Position numbers and translations under genes: made by a program. The notes below the pieces were generated by a model, which saw only the letters and a list, made by a program, of their open reading frames with translations, was not told where the DNA came from and ran no database searches. Below are positions 42,653 to 52,321 of a DNA stretch of 64,000 nt, piece after piece. This stretch comes from Polaromonas sp. Lineage in GTDB: Bacteria > Pseudomonadota > Gammaproteobacteria > Burkholderiales > Burkholderiaceae_C. Location of the stretch: the NCBI GenBank assembly GCA_030655515.1, contig JAURVI010000038.1:1-64000 (forward strand), in the 5' to 3' direction. Each line of letters starts with the position of its first letter. Position 1 is the first letter of the stretch.

Positions 42653-43507
42653 ATGAAAGAACTGCCCAATCCCACTTTTGCATTGTCGCCCGTGGCTTCG
42701 CCGCATTTATCACGGGGGTTACTTCATCAAAGCTCTCATGCTGTCGGTCCAGCCGCTGTTCAAAGGCCTGCCGTGGGGAAAATCCAGGTCGGCTGGGCCA
42801 GGCACCAGGACGAGGTCCGGCAAGCGCAACGCCTGAGGTACCAGGTCTTCGCGCTAGAGATGGGCGCCACGCTGCCCAACACCTTGCCGGGCCACGACAT
42901 CGACCTGTTTGACGATTACTGCGAACACCTGCTGGTACGTGACGAGGGCAGCCAGGAAGTCATAGGCACCTACCGCGTGCTGACACCCACCCAGGCCCAA
43001 CGCGCAGGCAGCACCTACAGTGACACCGAGTTTGACCTGACGCGCCTGCGTTTTTTGCGCCCGCGCATGGTCGAGCTGGGCCGTAGCTGTGTGCATGCGG
43101 GGCACCGGCACGGCGGCGTGATTCTGGCTTTGTGGGGAGCGCTTGCCGAGTTCATGGCGCGCAACCGGCTCGACACCATGATCGGTTGCGCCAGCATTCC
43201 CATGCAGCACACCGGTGCGTCCAGTGGCCAGGCAGCAGCCAGCATCTGGCGCCAGGTCCGGCAACATCACCTGGCGCCCATCGAGTACCACGTGACGCCG
43301 CGCCTGGCCTTGCCGGTCGAACAACTCGATGATTCGCTGGATGTCGAGCCACCGGCGCTGATCAAGGGTTATCTGCGCCTGGGCGCCAAGGTGCTCGGCG
43401 CGCCCGCCTGGGATCCGGACTTCAACGCCGCCGACTTGCCGATGATGATGCGCATTGTCGATTTGCCACAACGTTATCGCAAGCATTTTTCCGGCAAGGG
43501 GGAGTGA
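42653..43507 (+). CDS. GNAT-family N-acyltransferase, OlsB-like (ornithine lipid synthesis)
   Basis: RYQVFALEMGATLP..DIDLFDDYCEHLLVRDEGSQEVIGTYRVLT..MVELGRSCVHAGHRHGGVILALWGALAEFM..MIGCASIPM. Confidence 0.72.
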   Translation: MKELPNPTFALSPVASPHLSRGLLHQSSHAVGPAAVQRPAVGKIQVGWARHQDEVRQAQRLRYQVFALEMGATLPNTLPGHDIDLFDDYCEHLLVRDEGSQEVIGTYRVLTPTQAQRAGSTYSDTEFDLTRLRFLRPRMVELGRSCVHAGHRHGGVILALWGALAEFMARNRLDTMIGCASIPMQHTGASSGQAAASIWRQVRQHHLAPIEYHVTPRLALPVEQLDDSLDVEPPALIKGYLRLGAKVLGAPAWDPDFNAADLPMMMRIVDLPQRYRKHFSGKGE

Positions 43508-44370
43508 TGCGGACGCTGTTCGACAAGCTCGGCGCCCTCGACCGTGGCGGCGCACCGGACCCGGGCGATGACCATGACGATGCGGCCTTGCGTCGGCGAT
43601 ACCGCAGCATTTTCATCTCCGACCTGCATCTGGGCACACCCGGCTGTCAGGCCGCTACGCTGTTGGATTTTCTGAAAGCCCACCCCAGCGACTACCTGTA
43701 CCTGGTCGGCGACATCGTGGACGGCTGGCAATTGCGGCGCAGGTGGTACTGGCCGCAGACGCACAACGACGTGGTGCAAAAGCTGCTGCGGCGCGCCCGC
43801 AAAGGCTGCCGTATCATCTATGTGCCCGGCAACCATGATGAGTTTGCGCGTGAGTTTATCGGCCACCAGTTCGGCGGCATCGAAGTCGTTGAAGAGACCG
43901 TCCACACCACGGCCGACGGCCGCAATCTGTGGATTGTTCACGGTGACTATTTCGATGCGGTCGTGCAGTGCGCCAGGTGGCTGGCCTACGTGGGCGACAA
44001 CCTCTATGAGTTCACGCTCAAACTCAACCGCTACCTGAATCACCTGCGCGCTCGCCTGGGCCTGCCTTACTGGTCCTTGTCGGCCTACCTCAAGCACAAG
44101 GTCAAAAGCGCTCTGAACTACGTGACGGATTTTGAAGTCGCCGTCGCCGGTGAAGCGCGACGCAGAGGCCACCAGGGCGTGGTCTGCGGCCACATTCACC
44201 GCGCCGAGATGCGCGAGATCGACGGCACGCTCTACTGCAATGACGGTGACTGGGTGGAAAGCCGCACCGCGCTGGTCGAGAATTTTGACGGCACCTTGGC
44301 CCTGCTGCACTGGGCGCCCACCCACGAGACGCAGGGCCGCGGCCATGCCGCCAGCACGGTGAGTGCATGA
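43507..44370 (+). CDS. Calcineurin-like phosphoesterase, PlcP-like (UDP-diacylglucosamine pyrophosphatase family)
   Basis: IFISDLHLGTPGCQAATLLDFL, YLVGDIVDGWQLRRRWYWPQTHNDVVQKLLRRARKG, YVPGNHDEFAREF, VCGHIHRAEMREIDG; ATG at about 43507. Confidence 0.75.
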   Translation: MRTLFDKLGALDRGGAPDPGDDHDDAALRRRYRSIFISDLHLGTPGCQAATLLDFLKAHPSDYLYLVGDIVDGWQLRRRWYWPQTHNDVVQKLLRRARKGCRIIYVPGNHDEFAREFIGHQFGGIEVVEETVHTTADGRNLWIVHGDYFDAVVQCARWLAYVGDNLYEFTLKLNRYLNHLRARLGLPYWSLSAYLKHKVKSALNYVTDFEVAVAGEARRRGHQGVVCGHIHRAEMREIDGTLYCNDGDWVESRTALVENFDGTLALLHWAPTHETQGRGHAASTVSA

Positions 44371-45428
44371 AGATCGCGTTGATCACCGACGCCTGGCAGC
44401 CGCAGGTCAATGGGGTGGTGACCACGCTGGTGGAACTGGTGCGTGAGCTGGAAAAACTGGGGCATGGCGTTGAAGTGATTCACCCCGGCCTGTTCAACAC
44501 GCGGCCCTGTCCGGGTTATGCGGGCATCGAACTGGCGATTCGTCCCAAGGCATTGCTCGGCGAAAAGCTGGATGCTTTGCGGCCCGACGCCATTCATGTG
44601 GCCACCGAAGGCCCGCTGGGCTGGGCCGCACGCGGCTACTGCGTCAAGCGGGGTTTGCGTTTTACCACCGCATTTCACACCAAGTTTCCGGAAATCCTGA
44701 ATGTCGCCTTGAAAATCCCGCTGTCCTGGGGTTATGCCCTGTTTCGCCACTTCCACAAAGCCTCTTCCGGGGTGATGGTGCCGACCAACGGGGTGCTGCG
44801 TATGCTGGAACAGCGGGGCTTTCGCAACTTGCGCAGTTGGACGCATGGGGTGGACACGCATCTGTTTTCTTTTCAGCCGCAGCCCCGCCTTTACCCGCCG
44901 GCCGGCCTGCTGGTCAGGCCGGTGTCCCTGTTTGTGGGCCGGGTATCCTACGAAAAAAACATCGAAACATTTTTGCAACTGGATATACCGGGCAGCAAGG
45001 TGGTCTGCGGTGTCGGGCCGCTGGAGGCGTCGCTCAAACAGCGCTACCCGCAGGTGCATTGGCTGGGTGTGCTGGCCAGGACCGAGCTGGCCAAAGTCTA
45101 CGCCGCCGCCGATGTTTTCGTTTTTCCCAGCAAATCTGAGACCTTCGGCCTGGTGATGCTCGAAGCCATGGCCAGCGGCACACCCGTCGCAGCCTTTCCG
45201 GTCGATGGCCCGCTGGAGGTGCTGGGCAAGCAGGATGGCAGTTGTCACGGCGGCGTCATGCATGGAAATCTGAAGCAGGCTTGTTACAACGCGATGATGG
45301 TTCCTCGGCATGAAGCCCGCGCGCGTGCGCTGGATTTCAGTTGGGCGCATGCAGCGCAACTGTTCGAAAAGTACCTGGTGCCGTCACAAAAGAAATCCGA
45401 GCATAAACTGATCGCAGCAGATGTGTAG
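44367..45428 (+). CDS. GT4-type glycosyltransferase, Agt-like (candidate diacylglycerol glycosyltransferase)
   Basis: MKIALITDAWQPQVNGVVTTL, LFVGRVSYEKNIETFL, ADVFVFPSKSETFGLVMLEAMASGTPVAAFPVDGP; ATGA overlap with preceding gene. Confidence 0.78.
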   Translation: MKIALITDAWQPQVNGVVTTLVELVRELEKLGHGVEVIHPGLFNTRPCPGYAGIELAIRPKALLGEKLDALRPDAIHVATEGPLGWAARGYCVKRGLRFTTAFHTKFPEILNVALKIPLSWGYALFRHFHKASSGVMVPTNGVLRMLEQRGFRNLRSWTHGVDTHLFSFQPQPRLYPPAGLLVRPVSLFVGRVSYEKNIETFLQLDIPGSKVVCGVGPLEASLKQRYPQVHWLGVLARTELAKVYAAADVFVFPSKSETFGLVMLEAMASGTPVAAFPVDGPLEVLGKQDGSCHGGVMHGNLKQACYNAMMVPRHEARARALDFSWAHAAQLFEKYLVPSQKKSEHKLIAADV

Positions 45429-45442
45429 ATGCGTATTAGGGG

Positions 45443-45556
45443 CAATACTGTTCGCTTAACCGTTCGGGCTGAGCTTGTCGAAGCCTGTTTGCACTGTGAC
45501 GACCCTTCGACAGGCTCAGGGCGAACGGGGTTGTAGCGCTTCAATGAACAGCATTG
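45443..45556. mobile_element. 114-bp MITE-like palindromic element with near-perfect terminal inverted repeats
   Basis: Ends CAATACTGTTC / GAACAGCATTG; internal arms CCGTTCGGGCTGAGCTTGTCGAAG / CTTCGACAGGCTCAGGGCGAACGG; flanked by perfect 10-bp direct repeats GTATTAGGGG at 45433-45442 and 45557-45566. Confidence 0.78.
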
Positions 45557-45585
45557 GTATTAGGGGCCAAAGTAGCGGAAAAGAC

Positions 45586-45603
45586 TTGTCACGCCGTTGT
45601 CAT
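45586..45603 (+). promoter_or_regulatory. Pho-box-like direct repeat upstream of ppk
   Basis: TTGTCACGCCGTTGTCAT (TGTCA-N6-TGTCA). Confidence 0.6.
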
Positions 45604-45656
45604 CTAATTGAGTGACACTCATGTGTCAATTTTATTACATAAATAGTGCAGTTCGC

Positions 45657-47756
45657 ATGTCCCACTTCCCTGTGTCATTACCCGCTGCGCCTCCTGCCGT
45701 CCAGTTTCTGGACCGTGACCATAGCATTCTTGCTTTCAATGAAAGGGTGCTTGACTGGGCCAGGCGCGCGGACGTCCCCCTTTTGGAGCGGCTGAGGTTT
45801 TTGTGCATTGTTTCTTCCAACCTCGATGAGTTTTTTGAAGTCCGCGCCGCACTGCACTTGACGGCCGCCCAGGCCCATGAACAGAAAGGCCTTTACACCG
45901 CGGAGTCCTTCGAGGCGCTGGCCGAGGCCGCTCACGCGATGGTGGCCCGCCAATATGCCCTGTACAACGACGAGTTGATGCCCGCGTTTGAAAAGCAGGG
46001 CATCAAGGTGGTTTCGCACGGCGACCGCAATCCGGCGCAAAGGCGCTGGGTCCATGCCTATTTTGAGCGTGAGGTCAGGCCGCTGCTGGTTCCGGTGGGG
46101 CTCGATCCTTCGCACCCCTTTCCGCAGGTGGCCAACAAGTCACTGAACTTCATCGTCCGGCTGGGCGGCCGCGATGCGTTCGGCCGCGAAAACGATATCG
46201 CCATCGTCAAAGTGCCCCGGGTGTTGCCGCGGCTGATACCCATGCCGGACAAGGTGTCGGGCAAACACCGATGTTTTGTGTCTTTGTCCAGCGTGATTCG
46301 CGCGCACCTGGGCGAGCTGTTTCCTGGCCGCGAGGTCGGGCAGTTCTCGCAGTTTCGCGTGACCCGCCATTCTGATCTGGCGGTCGATGAAGACGATGTC
46401 AAAAACCTGCGCACCGCGCTGCGCCTGGGTCTGGAGCAGCGCCACTACGGGCAGGCGGTGCGGCTGGAAGTGTCGGCCGGCTGCTCCGAACACCTGTCGG
46501 GTTTCTTGCTCAGGCAGTTCAATCTGCCGGCGGCGTCCCTGTACCGTGTGCAGGGCCCGGTCAACCTGTATCGCCTGACCCAACTGGTGGATCTGGTCAA
46601 TGACCCGCGGCTTCTTTTTCCGCCCTACAAAGCCTGTTACCCGACGCAGTTGGTGCCTGGAGAGTCGTTTTTCGAGCGGCTCAAGCGCGGTGACGTGTCC
46701 ATCCATCAGCCGTTCGAGAGTTTTGACGGTGTGCTCGATTTCCTGCGCGAGGCGGTGAACGATCCGCAGGTGCTGGCCATCAAGCAAACCATTTACCGCA
46801 CCGGCTCGGATTCCGAGTTGATGGTTCTGTTGCGTGAAGCGGTGCGGCGCGGCAAGGAGGTCATGGTGGTGCTGGAGCTCAAAGCACGTTTTGACGAAGA
46901 AGCCAATATCAACTGGGCCGAGATGCTGGAGTCCATCGGCGCGCAGGTGGTCTATGGCGTGGTCGGGCTCAAGACCCACGCCAAAATGCTGCTGGTGACG
47001 CGGCGCGAAGGCCAGCATCTCAAACGTTACGCGCACCTGTCCACCGGCAACTACAACCCGACAACCGCCCGTCTGTACACCGACGTGAGTTATCTGTCGG
47101 CCGATCCGGCATTGACCGCGGACATTGACAATGTTTTTGTCCATCTGGCCAGCCAGAGCAAATTGCCCAGACTCCATCGTTTGCTGCTGGCGCCGTTTCA
47201 ATTGCACCGCAAACTGATCGAAAAAATTGATTCGCTGGGAGAGGCCGCCGCGCTCGGGAAAGAAACCCGAATCGTCGCCAAAATGAACGCGTTGACCGAC
47301 GAGGCCTTGATGCTGGCCCTGATCCGGGCGGGGCAAAGCGGCGTGAAGATTGACCTGGTGGTGCGCGGTGCCTGCATGTTGCCCGCGCAAGTGCCTGGCG
47401 TCACCGACAACATCCGGGTGCGCTCCGTCATAGGCCGTTTTCTCGAGCACTCCCGCGTCTTTTATTTCCGCGATGCCGGTGAAGAGACGCTGTACCTGTC
47501 CAGCGCCGACTGGATGAACCGCAACATGCTCCGGCGCGTTGAGCTGACGTGGACGGTGACGGATCCTCTGATTCGTCAGCGCATCATTGACGAATGCCTG
47601 GTCGCCTACCTGCATGACAGCCAGGACGCCTGGGACTTGCAGCCCGATGGCACTTACCTGCGGGTCAGCGAACCGGGGCAGGGCGAACAACATGGCGCAC
47701 AGGATGCGCTGATGGCGCGCTACGCGGTCAGCAGTTCGGTGAGGTCGCTGGGGTGA
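45657..47756 (+). CDS. ppk: Polyphosphate kinase 1
   Basis: FLDRDHSILAFNERVLDWA, LCIVSSNLDEFFEVR, AIKQTIYRTGSDSELM, YAHLSTGNYNPTTARLYTD. Confidence 0.97.
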   Translation: MSHFPVSLPAAPPAVQFLDRDHSILAFNERVLDWARRADVPLLERLRFLCIVSSNLDEFFEVRAALHLTAAQAHEQKGLYTAESFEALAEAAHAMVARQYALYNDELMPAFEKQGIKVVSHGDRNPAQRRWVHAYFEREVRPLLVPVGLDPSHPFPQVANKSLNFIVRLGGRDAFGRENDIAIVKVPRVLPRLIPMPDKVSGKHRCFVSLSSVIRAHLGELFPGREVGQFSQFRVTRHSDLAVDEDDVKNLRTALRLGLEQRHYGQAVRLEVSAGCSEHLSGFLLRQFNLPAASLYRVQGPVNLYRLTQLVDLVNDPRLLFPPYKACYPTQLVPGESFFERLKRGDVSIHQPFESFDGVLDFLREAVNDPQVLAIKQTIYRTGSDSELMVLLREAVRRGKEVMVVLELKARFDEEANINWAEMLESIGAQVVYGVVGLKTHAKMLLVTRREGQHLKRYAHLSTGNYNPTTARLYTDVSYLSADPALTADIDNVFVHLASQSKLPRLHRLLLAPFQLHRKLIEKIDSLGEAAALGKETRIVAKMNALTDEALMLALIRAGQSGVKIDLVVRGACMLPAQVPGVTDNIRVRSVIGRFLEHSRVFYFRDAGEETLYLSSADWMNRNMLRRVELTWTVTDPLIRQRIIDECLVAYLHDSQDAWDLQPDGTYLRVSEPGQGEQHGAQDALMARYAVSSSVRSLG

Positions 47757-48229
47757 TGGACCTGATCCTGTGGCGTCACGCAGAGGCTGAAGACTGGCAG
47801 CCCGACGATGCGCACCGGGGCAGTGACCTGGACCGCGCACTGACAGCGCGCGGCGAGAAGCAGGCGGCCCGCATGGCCGTCTGGCTGGACCGGCAGTTGC
47901 CGGAAGGCGCGCGCATCCTGGTGAGCCCGGCCCGCCGCTGCGAGCAGACGGCGCTGGCACTGGGGCGAAAATACAAGATCCGCGCGGAACTCGGCCCCGA
48001 TGCGCCACCTTCGCAGTTGCTCGAACTGGTTCAATGGCCGGTCAACAAGCTGCCGATTCTGGTCATCGGCCATCAGCCCGCGCTGGGGCAAGTCATTGCG
48101 CAGTTGCTGGGTTTGCAGGAAAGCGAGTGCGCCGTCAAAAAGGGCGCACTCTGGTGGCTGCGCCACCGTGCGCGCGAGGGCGGCGCGCAAACCGTCGTGG
48201 TCACGGTGCAATCGCCCGAAGTTCTCTGA
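47753..48229 (+). CDS. sixA: SixA-type phosphohistidine phosphatase
   Basis: MDLILWRHAEAEDW, DRALTARGEKQAARMAVWL, ILVSPARRCEQTA. Confidence 0.9.
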   Translation: MMDLILWRHAEAEDWQPDDAHRGSDLDRALTARGEKQAARMAVWLDRQLPEGARILVSPARRCEQTALALGRKYKIRAELGPDAPPSQLLELVQWPVNKLPILVIGHQPALGQVIAQLLGLQESECAVKKGALWWLRHRAREGGAQTVVVTVQSPEVL

Positions 48230-48262
48230 GTTGCCGCGCTCCGCGCTGTCAAGCCTGTGAGG

Positions 48263-49759
48263 CTACAGGCCGGCCAGCACCAGCGCCCAGGGCGTTTTTT
48301 GCCAGGCCAGCGCTTCTTCACGCAGCAAGTGAGCCGACTGCGGGTAGGCGCTGACCCAACTGCTGCGGCAACTCAGCACAAAACGGCGGCTGCCCGCAGT
48401 GCTTTCGATCTGCATGTCCTTGACGTCGGGCGCGCGGCGCGCGTGGCATAGGATCACGGCCAGCCGCAGGCAGAGCAACTGCCGCACGAAGTCCTTGTCT
48501 TCGAAGTCGGCATCGAGCTTGCGCAGCTTGCCGCGGTGGCCCAGCACCAGCAGGCTCAGGCGATGCAGTTCAGGCAGCGCAAAGCCTGGCGCGTCGGCAT
48601 TGTCCAGAATGTAGGCGCCATGCTTGTGGTAGTCGCTGTGGGCAATGTGGCTGCCGATTTCATGCAACTGGGCGGCCCAATCGAGTTTGCGCTGAAAACG
48701 CGCCAGGTCTGCCGGCGACAGACCGCTGCAGGTTTGCTGGAACAGGATGCGGGCCACTTGACTCACGCGTTCGGCCTGGTCGGCATCCGCGTCAAATTTT
48801 CGGGCCAACCGCTGAACCGTGGTGGAGCGTAGATCGGTGATGTCCTGTTCGCGGTCCAGCAGGTCATAGAGCAGGCCATGGCGCAGAGCGCCCTGGGCCG
48901 CCTGCATCTGCTCGATACCGAGCAGATCAAAAACGGCCCGCAACACGCTGACGCCGCCGCCAATGACGGCACGCCGATCATCCTTCATGCCATCGAGCTT
49001 CAGGCGATCTGCGCTTTGGGCTTTGAGCAGCCGGTCCAGCAGCCAGTCCAGCCCGTCCTGCGTGACCAGACCGGGAGGCCCGCCTGCGGCGACCAGCACA
49101 TCGCCGACGGCGGCAATGGTGCCCGATGACCCATGGGCGACATCCCAGTTGCCGGTGCGGTACGTGTTGACGGCTTCGTCCAGCACCGCCTTGGCGGCGA
49201 CTTCGGCCGCCTGGAAAGCGCGAGCATTGAACTGGCCATCCGGAAAATATTTCATCGACCAGGCGACGCTGCCGACCCGGTAGGACTCCATCGTCAGCGC
49301 ATCGAGGCCTTGGCCCAGGATCATTTCGGTGGATCGGCCGCCGATATCAACCACCAGGCGCCGCTCTTCGGACTGCGGCAGCATATGCGCCACGCCCTGG
49401 TAAATCAGGCGGGCTTCTTCGCGACCGGAAATCACGTCAATCGGAAAACCCAGCACCTGGTGGGCACGCAGCAAAAAGTCGTCACGGTTGCGGGCTTCGC
49501 GCAGCGTCTGGGTAGCCACCGCGCGCACCTCGCCTTTTTTGAAACCGGCCAGGCGTTCACCAAAACGCGACAGGCAGTCCCAGCCGCGCTGCATGGCCTC
49601 GGGCGTCAGGTTGCGGTCGCCATCCAGGCCATTGCCCTGGCGCACGGTTTCCTTGAGGTATTCGGTGCGGTGAATCCGCCCGTGGTCGAGGCGGCCTATT
49701 TCGAGGCGGTAGCTGTTGGACCCAAGGTCCACGGCAGCCAGGCGGGTTCCATTTTGCAT
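48263..49759 (-). CDS. ppx: Exopolyphosphatase / GppA-type phosphatase
   Basis: LAAVDLGSNSYRLEIGR, AVATQTLREARN, VVDIGGRSTEMILG. Confidence 0.94.
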   Translation of the reverse strand: MQNGTRLAAVDLGSNSYRLEIGRLDHGRIHRTEYLKETVRQGNGLDGDRNLTPEAMQRGWDCLSRFGERLAGFKKGEVRAVATQTLREARNRDDFLLRAHQVLGFPIDVISGREEARLIYQGVAHMLPQSEERRLVVDIGGRSTEMILGQGLDALTMESYRVGSVAWSMKYFPDGQFNARAFQAAEVAAKAVLDEAVNTYRTGNWDVAHGSSGTIAAVGDVLVAAGGPPGLVTQDGLDWLLDRLLKAQSADRLKLDGMKDDRRAVIGGGVSVLRAVFDLLGIEQMQAAQGALRHGLLYDLLDREQDITDLRSTTVQRLARKFDADADQAERVSQVARILFQQTCSGLSPADLARFQRKLDWAAQLHEIGSHIAHSDYHKHGAYILDNADAPGFALPELHRLSLLVLGHRGKLRKLDADFEDKDFVRQLLCLRLAVILCHARRAPDVKDMQIESTAGSRRFVLSCRSSWVSAYPQSAHLLREEALAWQKTPWALVLAGL

Positions 49760-49849
49760 GTGTGAGCCGGTATTGTGAGGCTCAGCATAGCACTCACGCG
49801 GCACTCTCATGCCCTGACTTTCTTCGCCAGTAAAACAATTTTTTTACAT

Positions 49850-49867
49850 TTGTCATGGGGGTGTCAC
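49850..49867 (+). promoter_or_regulatory. Pho-box-like direct repeat upstream of the kinase-receiver-CheX operon
   Basis: TTGTCATGGGGGTGTCAC (TGTCA-N6-TGTCA), about 44 bp before the 49911 start; CATAGT -10-like at about 49881. Confidence 0.62.
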
Positions 49868-49910
49868 GAAGCAGTTGCAGCATAGTGTGTTGTAACTTTA
49901 TGACCAGATT

Positions 49911-51950
49911 ATGAAATTCTCGTTGGGCTTGGGCAAATACCGTGATTTGCTGTTCGCCATTTTGCTGTTTATTGTTCTGGACCTTGGCATTCTGTTTTTC
50001 AATTTTTTTGCCTCCATCCAGCTCGAGCGCGACGCGAGCCGAATCAACGCGGCCGGCGAGCTGCGCATGCTGACGCAGCAAATCACCAAATCCCTGTTGA
50101 CCTTGCAGGTCGAAAAAAGGGGCGAGCTTCCGATCCAGACCAGCATGGCGCAGCTCAATCAGGGCACGGCGGCATTTGTTCAGGGCCTGGCTTCCCTGAA
50201 AAGTGCGATGACAAAAGATGCCGAGTTCACGATCTTTGGCTTGAATCCGGATGATTTGCGGGACACGCTCAAAAAACTTGAGCGCGAGTGGACGCCACTT
50301 GAAGAGTCTATCCAGCCGGTGATTGCCGTGACCGAGCCGACTATGGAAGATACCGAAATTGCTGCAACCAAGGCGGTTGCCCGCAACATCCGTTTGATGG
50401 CCCTCAGTGATGATCTGGCTACCGGCGTGGAGGCTGCCGCAAAAACCAAGACCGAGCGGATGCGGCAGATTCAGGTCATCGCCATTGTTCTGGCCCTGCT
50501 CAATTTTGTCTACATTGTTTTCAAGTTTCTCCGGCGTTTGAACGCCAGTGACCATATTGCGGAATCCGCCCGCCGCGAGACGGATGACATTTTGCGGACG
50601 GTGTCGGAAGGTTTGTTGCTGGTCAAGGCCGACGGCAGCATAGGCACGCAACTCTCGGCGTCAGTGCATCGACTTTTCATGCGCGAGATCAAGCCCGGAG
50701 AAGATTTTCGCCAATTGCTGCACAGCCTGTTGACCAAAGAGCGGGCCGAAGAAGCGGACAGCTACCTTGATTTGCTGTTTGACCCCAAGGTCAAGCCGGC
50801 GCTGCTGACGCAACTGGACCCGCTCAAGGATGTGCAAATCAGCGTTCCCGGCGACACGTCGGCCAAAGTCCAGTATGTGACTTTCCAGATGACGCAGGTG
50901 CGCGAGGCCGGGCGTGTCAAAGAGCTGCTGGTAACGGTGTTCGATGTCACGCAAAAAGTGCAGCTCGAGCATGAACTTGCCGCGACGCAGGAGGCCGCCA
51001 AAAGCGACGTCGACGACCTGATACGGGTGTTGGAGCAGGAGCCGCTGCTGCTGCAGGACTTTTTGCTGGGTGCCCGCTCGAAGCTGGCCGACCTGAACCA
51101 GGCCATGCGCGCCGTGGGGGGGCGGTCGGAGGCTTACAAAACACTGGTCGATGATGCGGCCAGGCTGGTGCATGGCATCAAGGGCGAAGGTGCGGCGCTG
51201 AGCCTGACCGCCGTCTCGCGCCAGGCCCATGTGATGGAAAATGCGCTGGCTCCCTTGCTCAAGCGCCGCGATCTTTCAGGCGAGGATTTGATTCCCGTCG
51301 TTTTTGAACTGTCCCGGGTGCAGGATCAGGTGGAGCGGCTGCACAAGGTATTTGCAAGAATCGGCAAACCGGCAGCGACCGCCTCGCAACACGAGCCGCG
51401 CTTGATGGATGCCATGGTGACCAACCTTCGGTCTTTGTCGGAGCGGGTGGCGCTGTCCCTGGGCAAGCAGGTTCGGTTAACCGCTTATGTCGATGAAATG
51501 GCCCTGCCTGCCGAGGTGGAGCGGGTACTGCGGGAAGCGCTGCCGCAACTGGTTCGCAATGCGATTGTCCATGGCATTGAGCTGCCGTCAGAGCGCGAGA
51601 GGCTCAGCAAGCCCCCGGTGGGCGAGCTTCGCCTGGATATCGGGCGCGCCGAGGACGGCTTGATTGAAGTCACCGTCAGTGACGACGGGCGCGGCATCGC
51701 GGTTCCCGAGGTCAGGCGGCGCATGGCGCAACTGCGGACTGATTCGGCACAGTTCACTGACGCGCAAGTGCTTGGATTCATTTTCGATCCACACTTTTCC
51801 ACCGCGAGCGAAGTCACCGAACATGCGGGGCGCGGGGTGGGCTTGTCCCTGGTCCGGCAAATCGCCGAGAAGGCGGGCGCCAAGTTGAGGGTGATGACCC
51901 GGCCCAATGTGTCAACGCAGTTCGTTCTGAAGTTCGGGGTGGCGTCATGA
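49911..51950 (+). CDS. Membrane CheA-like histidine kinase: PilJ/NarX-type sensor, PAS-like, Hpt-like, HATPase; no CheW-like domain seen
   Basis: INAAGELRMLTQQITKSLLTLQ (PilJ N-term type), HGIKGEGAALSLTAVSRQAHVMENAL (Hpt-like), LPQLVRNAIVHGIELPSERERLSKPPVGELRL ... GRGVGLSLVRQIAEKAGAKLRV (CheA-type ATPase). Confidence 0.8.
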   Translation: MKFSLGLGKYRDLLFAILLFIVLDLGILFFNFFASIQLERDASRINAAGELRMLTQQITKSLLTLQVEKRGELPIQTSMAQLNQGTAAFVQGLASLKSAMTKDAEFTIFGLNPDDLRDTLKKLEREWTPLEESIQPVIAVTEPTMEDTEIAATKAVARNIRLMALSDDLATGVEAAAKTKTERMRQIQVIAIVLALLNFVYIVFKFLRRLNASDHIAESARRETDDILRTVSEGLLLVKADGSIGTQLSASVHRLFMREIKPGEDFRQLLHSLLTKERAEEADSYLDLLFDPKVKPALLTQLDPLKDVQISVPGDTSAKVQYVTFQMTQVREAGRVKELLVTVFDVTQKVQLEHELAATQEAAKSDVDDLIRVLEQEPLLLQDFLLGARSKLADLNQAMRAVGGRSEAYKTLVDDAARLVHGIKGEGAALSLTAVSRQAHVMENALAPLLKRRDLSGEDLIPVVFELSRVQDQVERLHKVFARIGKPAATASQHEPRLMDAMVTNLRSLSERVALSLGKQVRLTAYVDEMALPAEVERVLREALPQLVRNAIVHGIELPSERERLSKPPVGELRLDIGRAEDGLIEVTVSDDGRGIAVPEVRRRMAQLRTDSAQFTDAQVLGFIFDPHFSTASEVTEHAGRGVGLSLVRQIAEKAGAKLRVMTRPNVSTQFVLKFGVAS

Positions 51951-52321
51951 AGATCAGAGGCCTGATGGTGGTGGACGACTCGATGGTTTTCCGTAACAGG
52001 ATATCCCGGCTGGCGACCGATCAGCGCCTGGCCGGAGTCAAGGTCGTTGCCCTGGCTGAAGACGGTATGCAGGCCATAGCGCAGGCAAAGCTGCATAAAC
52101 CGGACTTTGTCACGATGGATCTGACCATGCCGACGATGGACGGTCCGGCCTGCCTCGAAGCGCTGCGCACCGTATTGCCGGATGCGCGCGTTCTGGTGGT
52201 GTCGGCGCTGAGCGACCGGGCCACGGCCCTGAAAGCCATGACCAAAGGCGCACACGGCTTTCTGCTGAAGCCTTTTTCGGACGAGCAACTGGTCGAGTCT
52301 CTGCAGGAGTTGATGGTATGA
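51947..52321 (+). CDS. Stand-alone CheY-like receiver
   Basis: GLMVVDDSMVFRNRISRL..DFVTMDLTMPTMDG..VLVVSALSDRATALKAMTKGAHGFLLKPF; ATGA overlap with kinase. Confidence 0.9.
   Translation: MKIRGLMVVDDSMVFRNRISRLATDQRLAGVKVVALAEDGMQAIAQAKLHKPDFVTMDLTMPTMDGPACLEALRTVLPDARVLVVSALSDRATALKAMTKGAHGFLLKPFSDEQLVESLQELMV

Noticed and set aside
46140-48008. 622-aa minus-strand ORF
   Set aside because: Antisense shadow of ppk and sixA, which have clear family motifs
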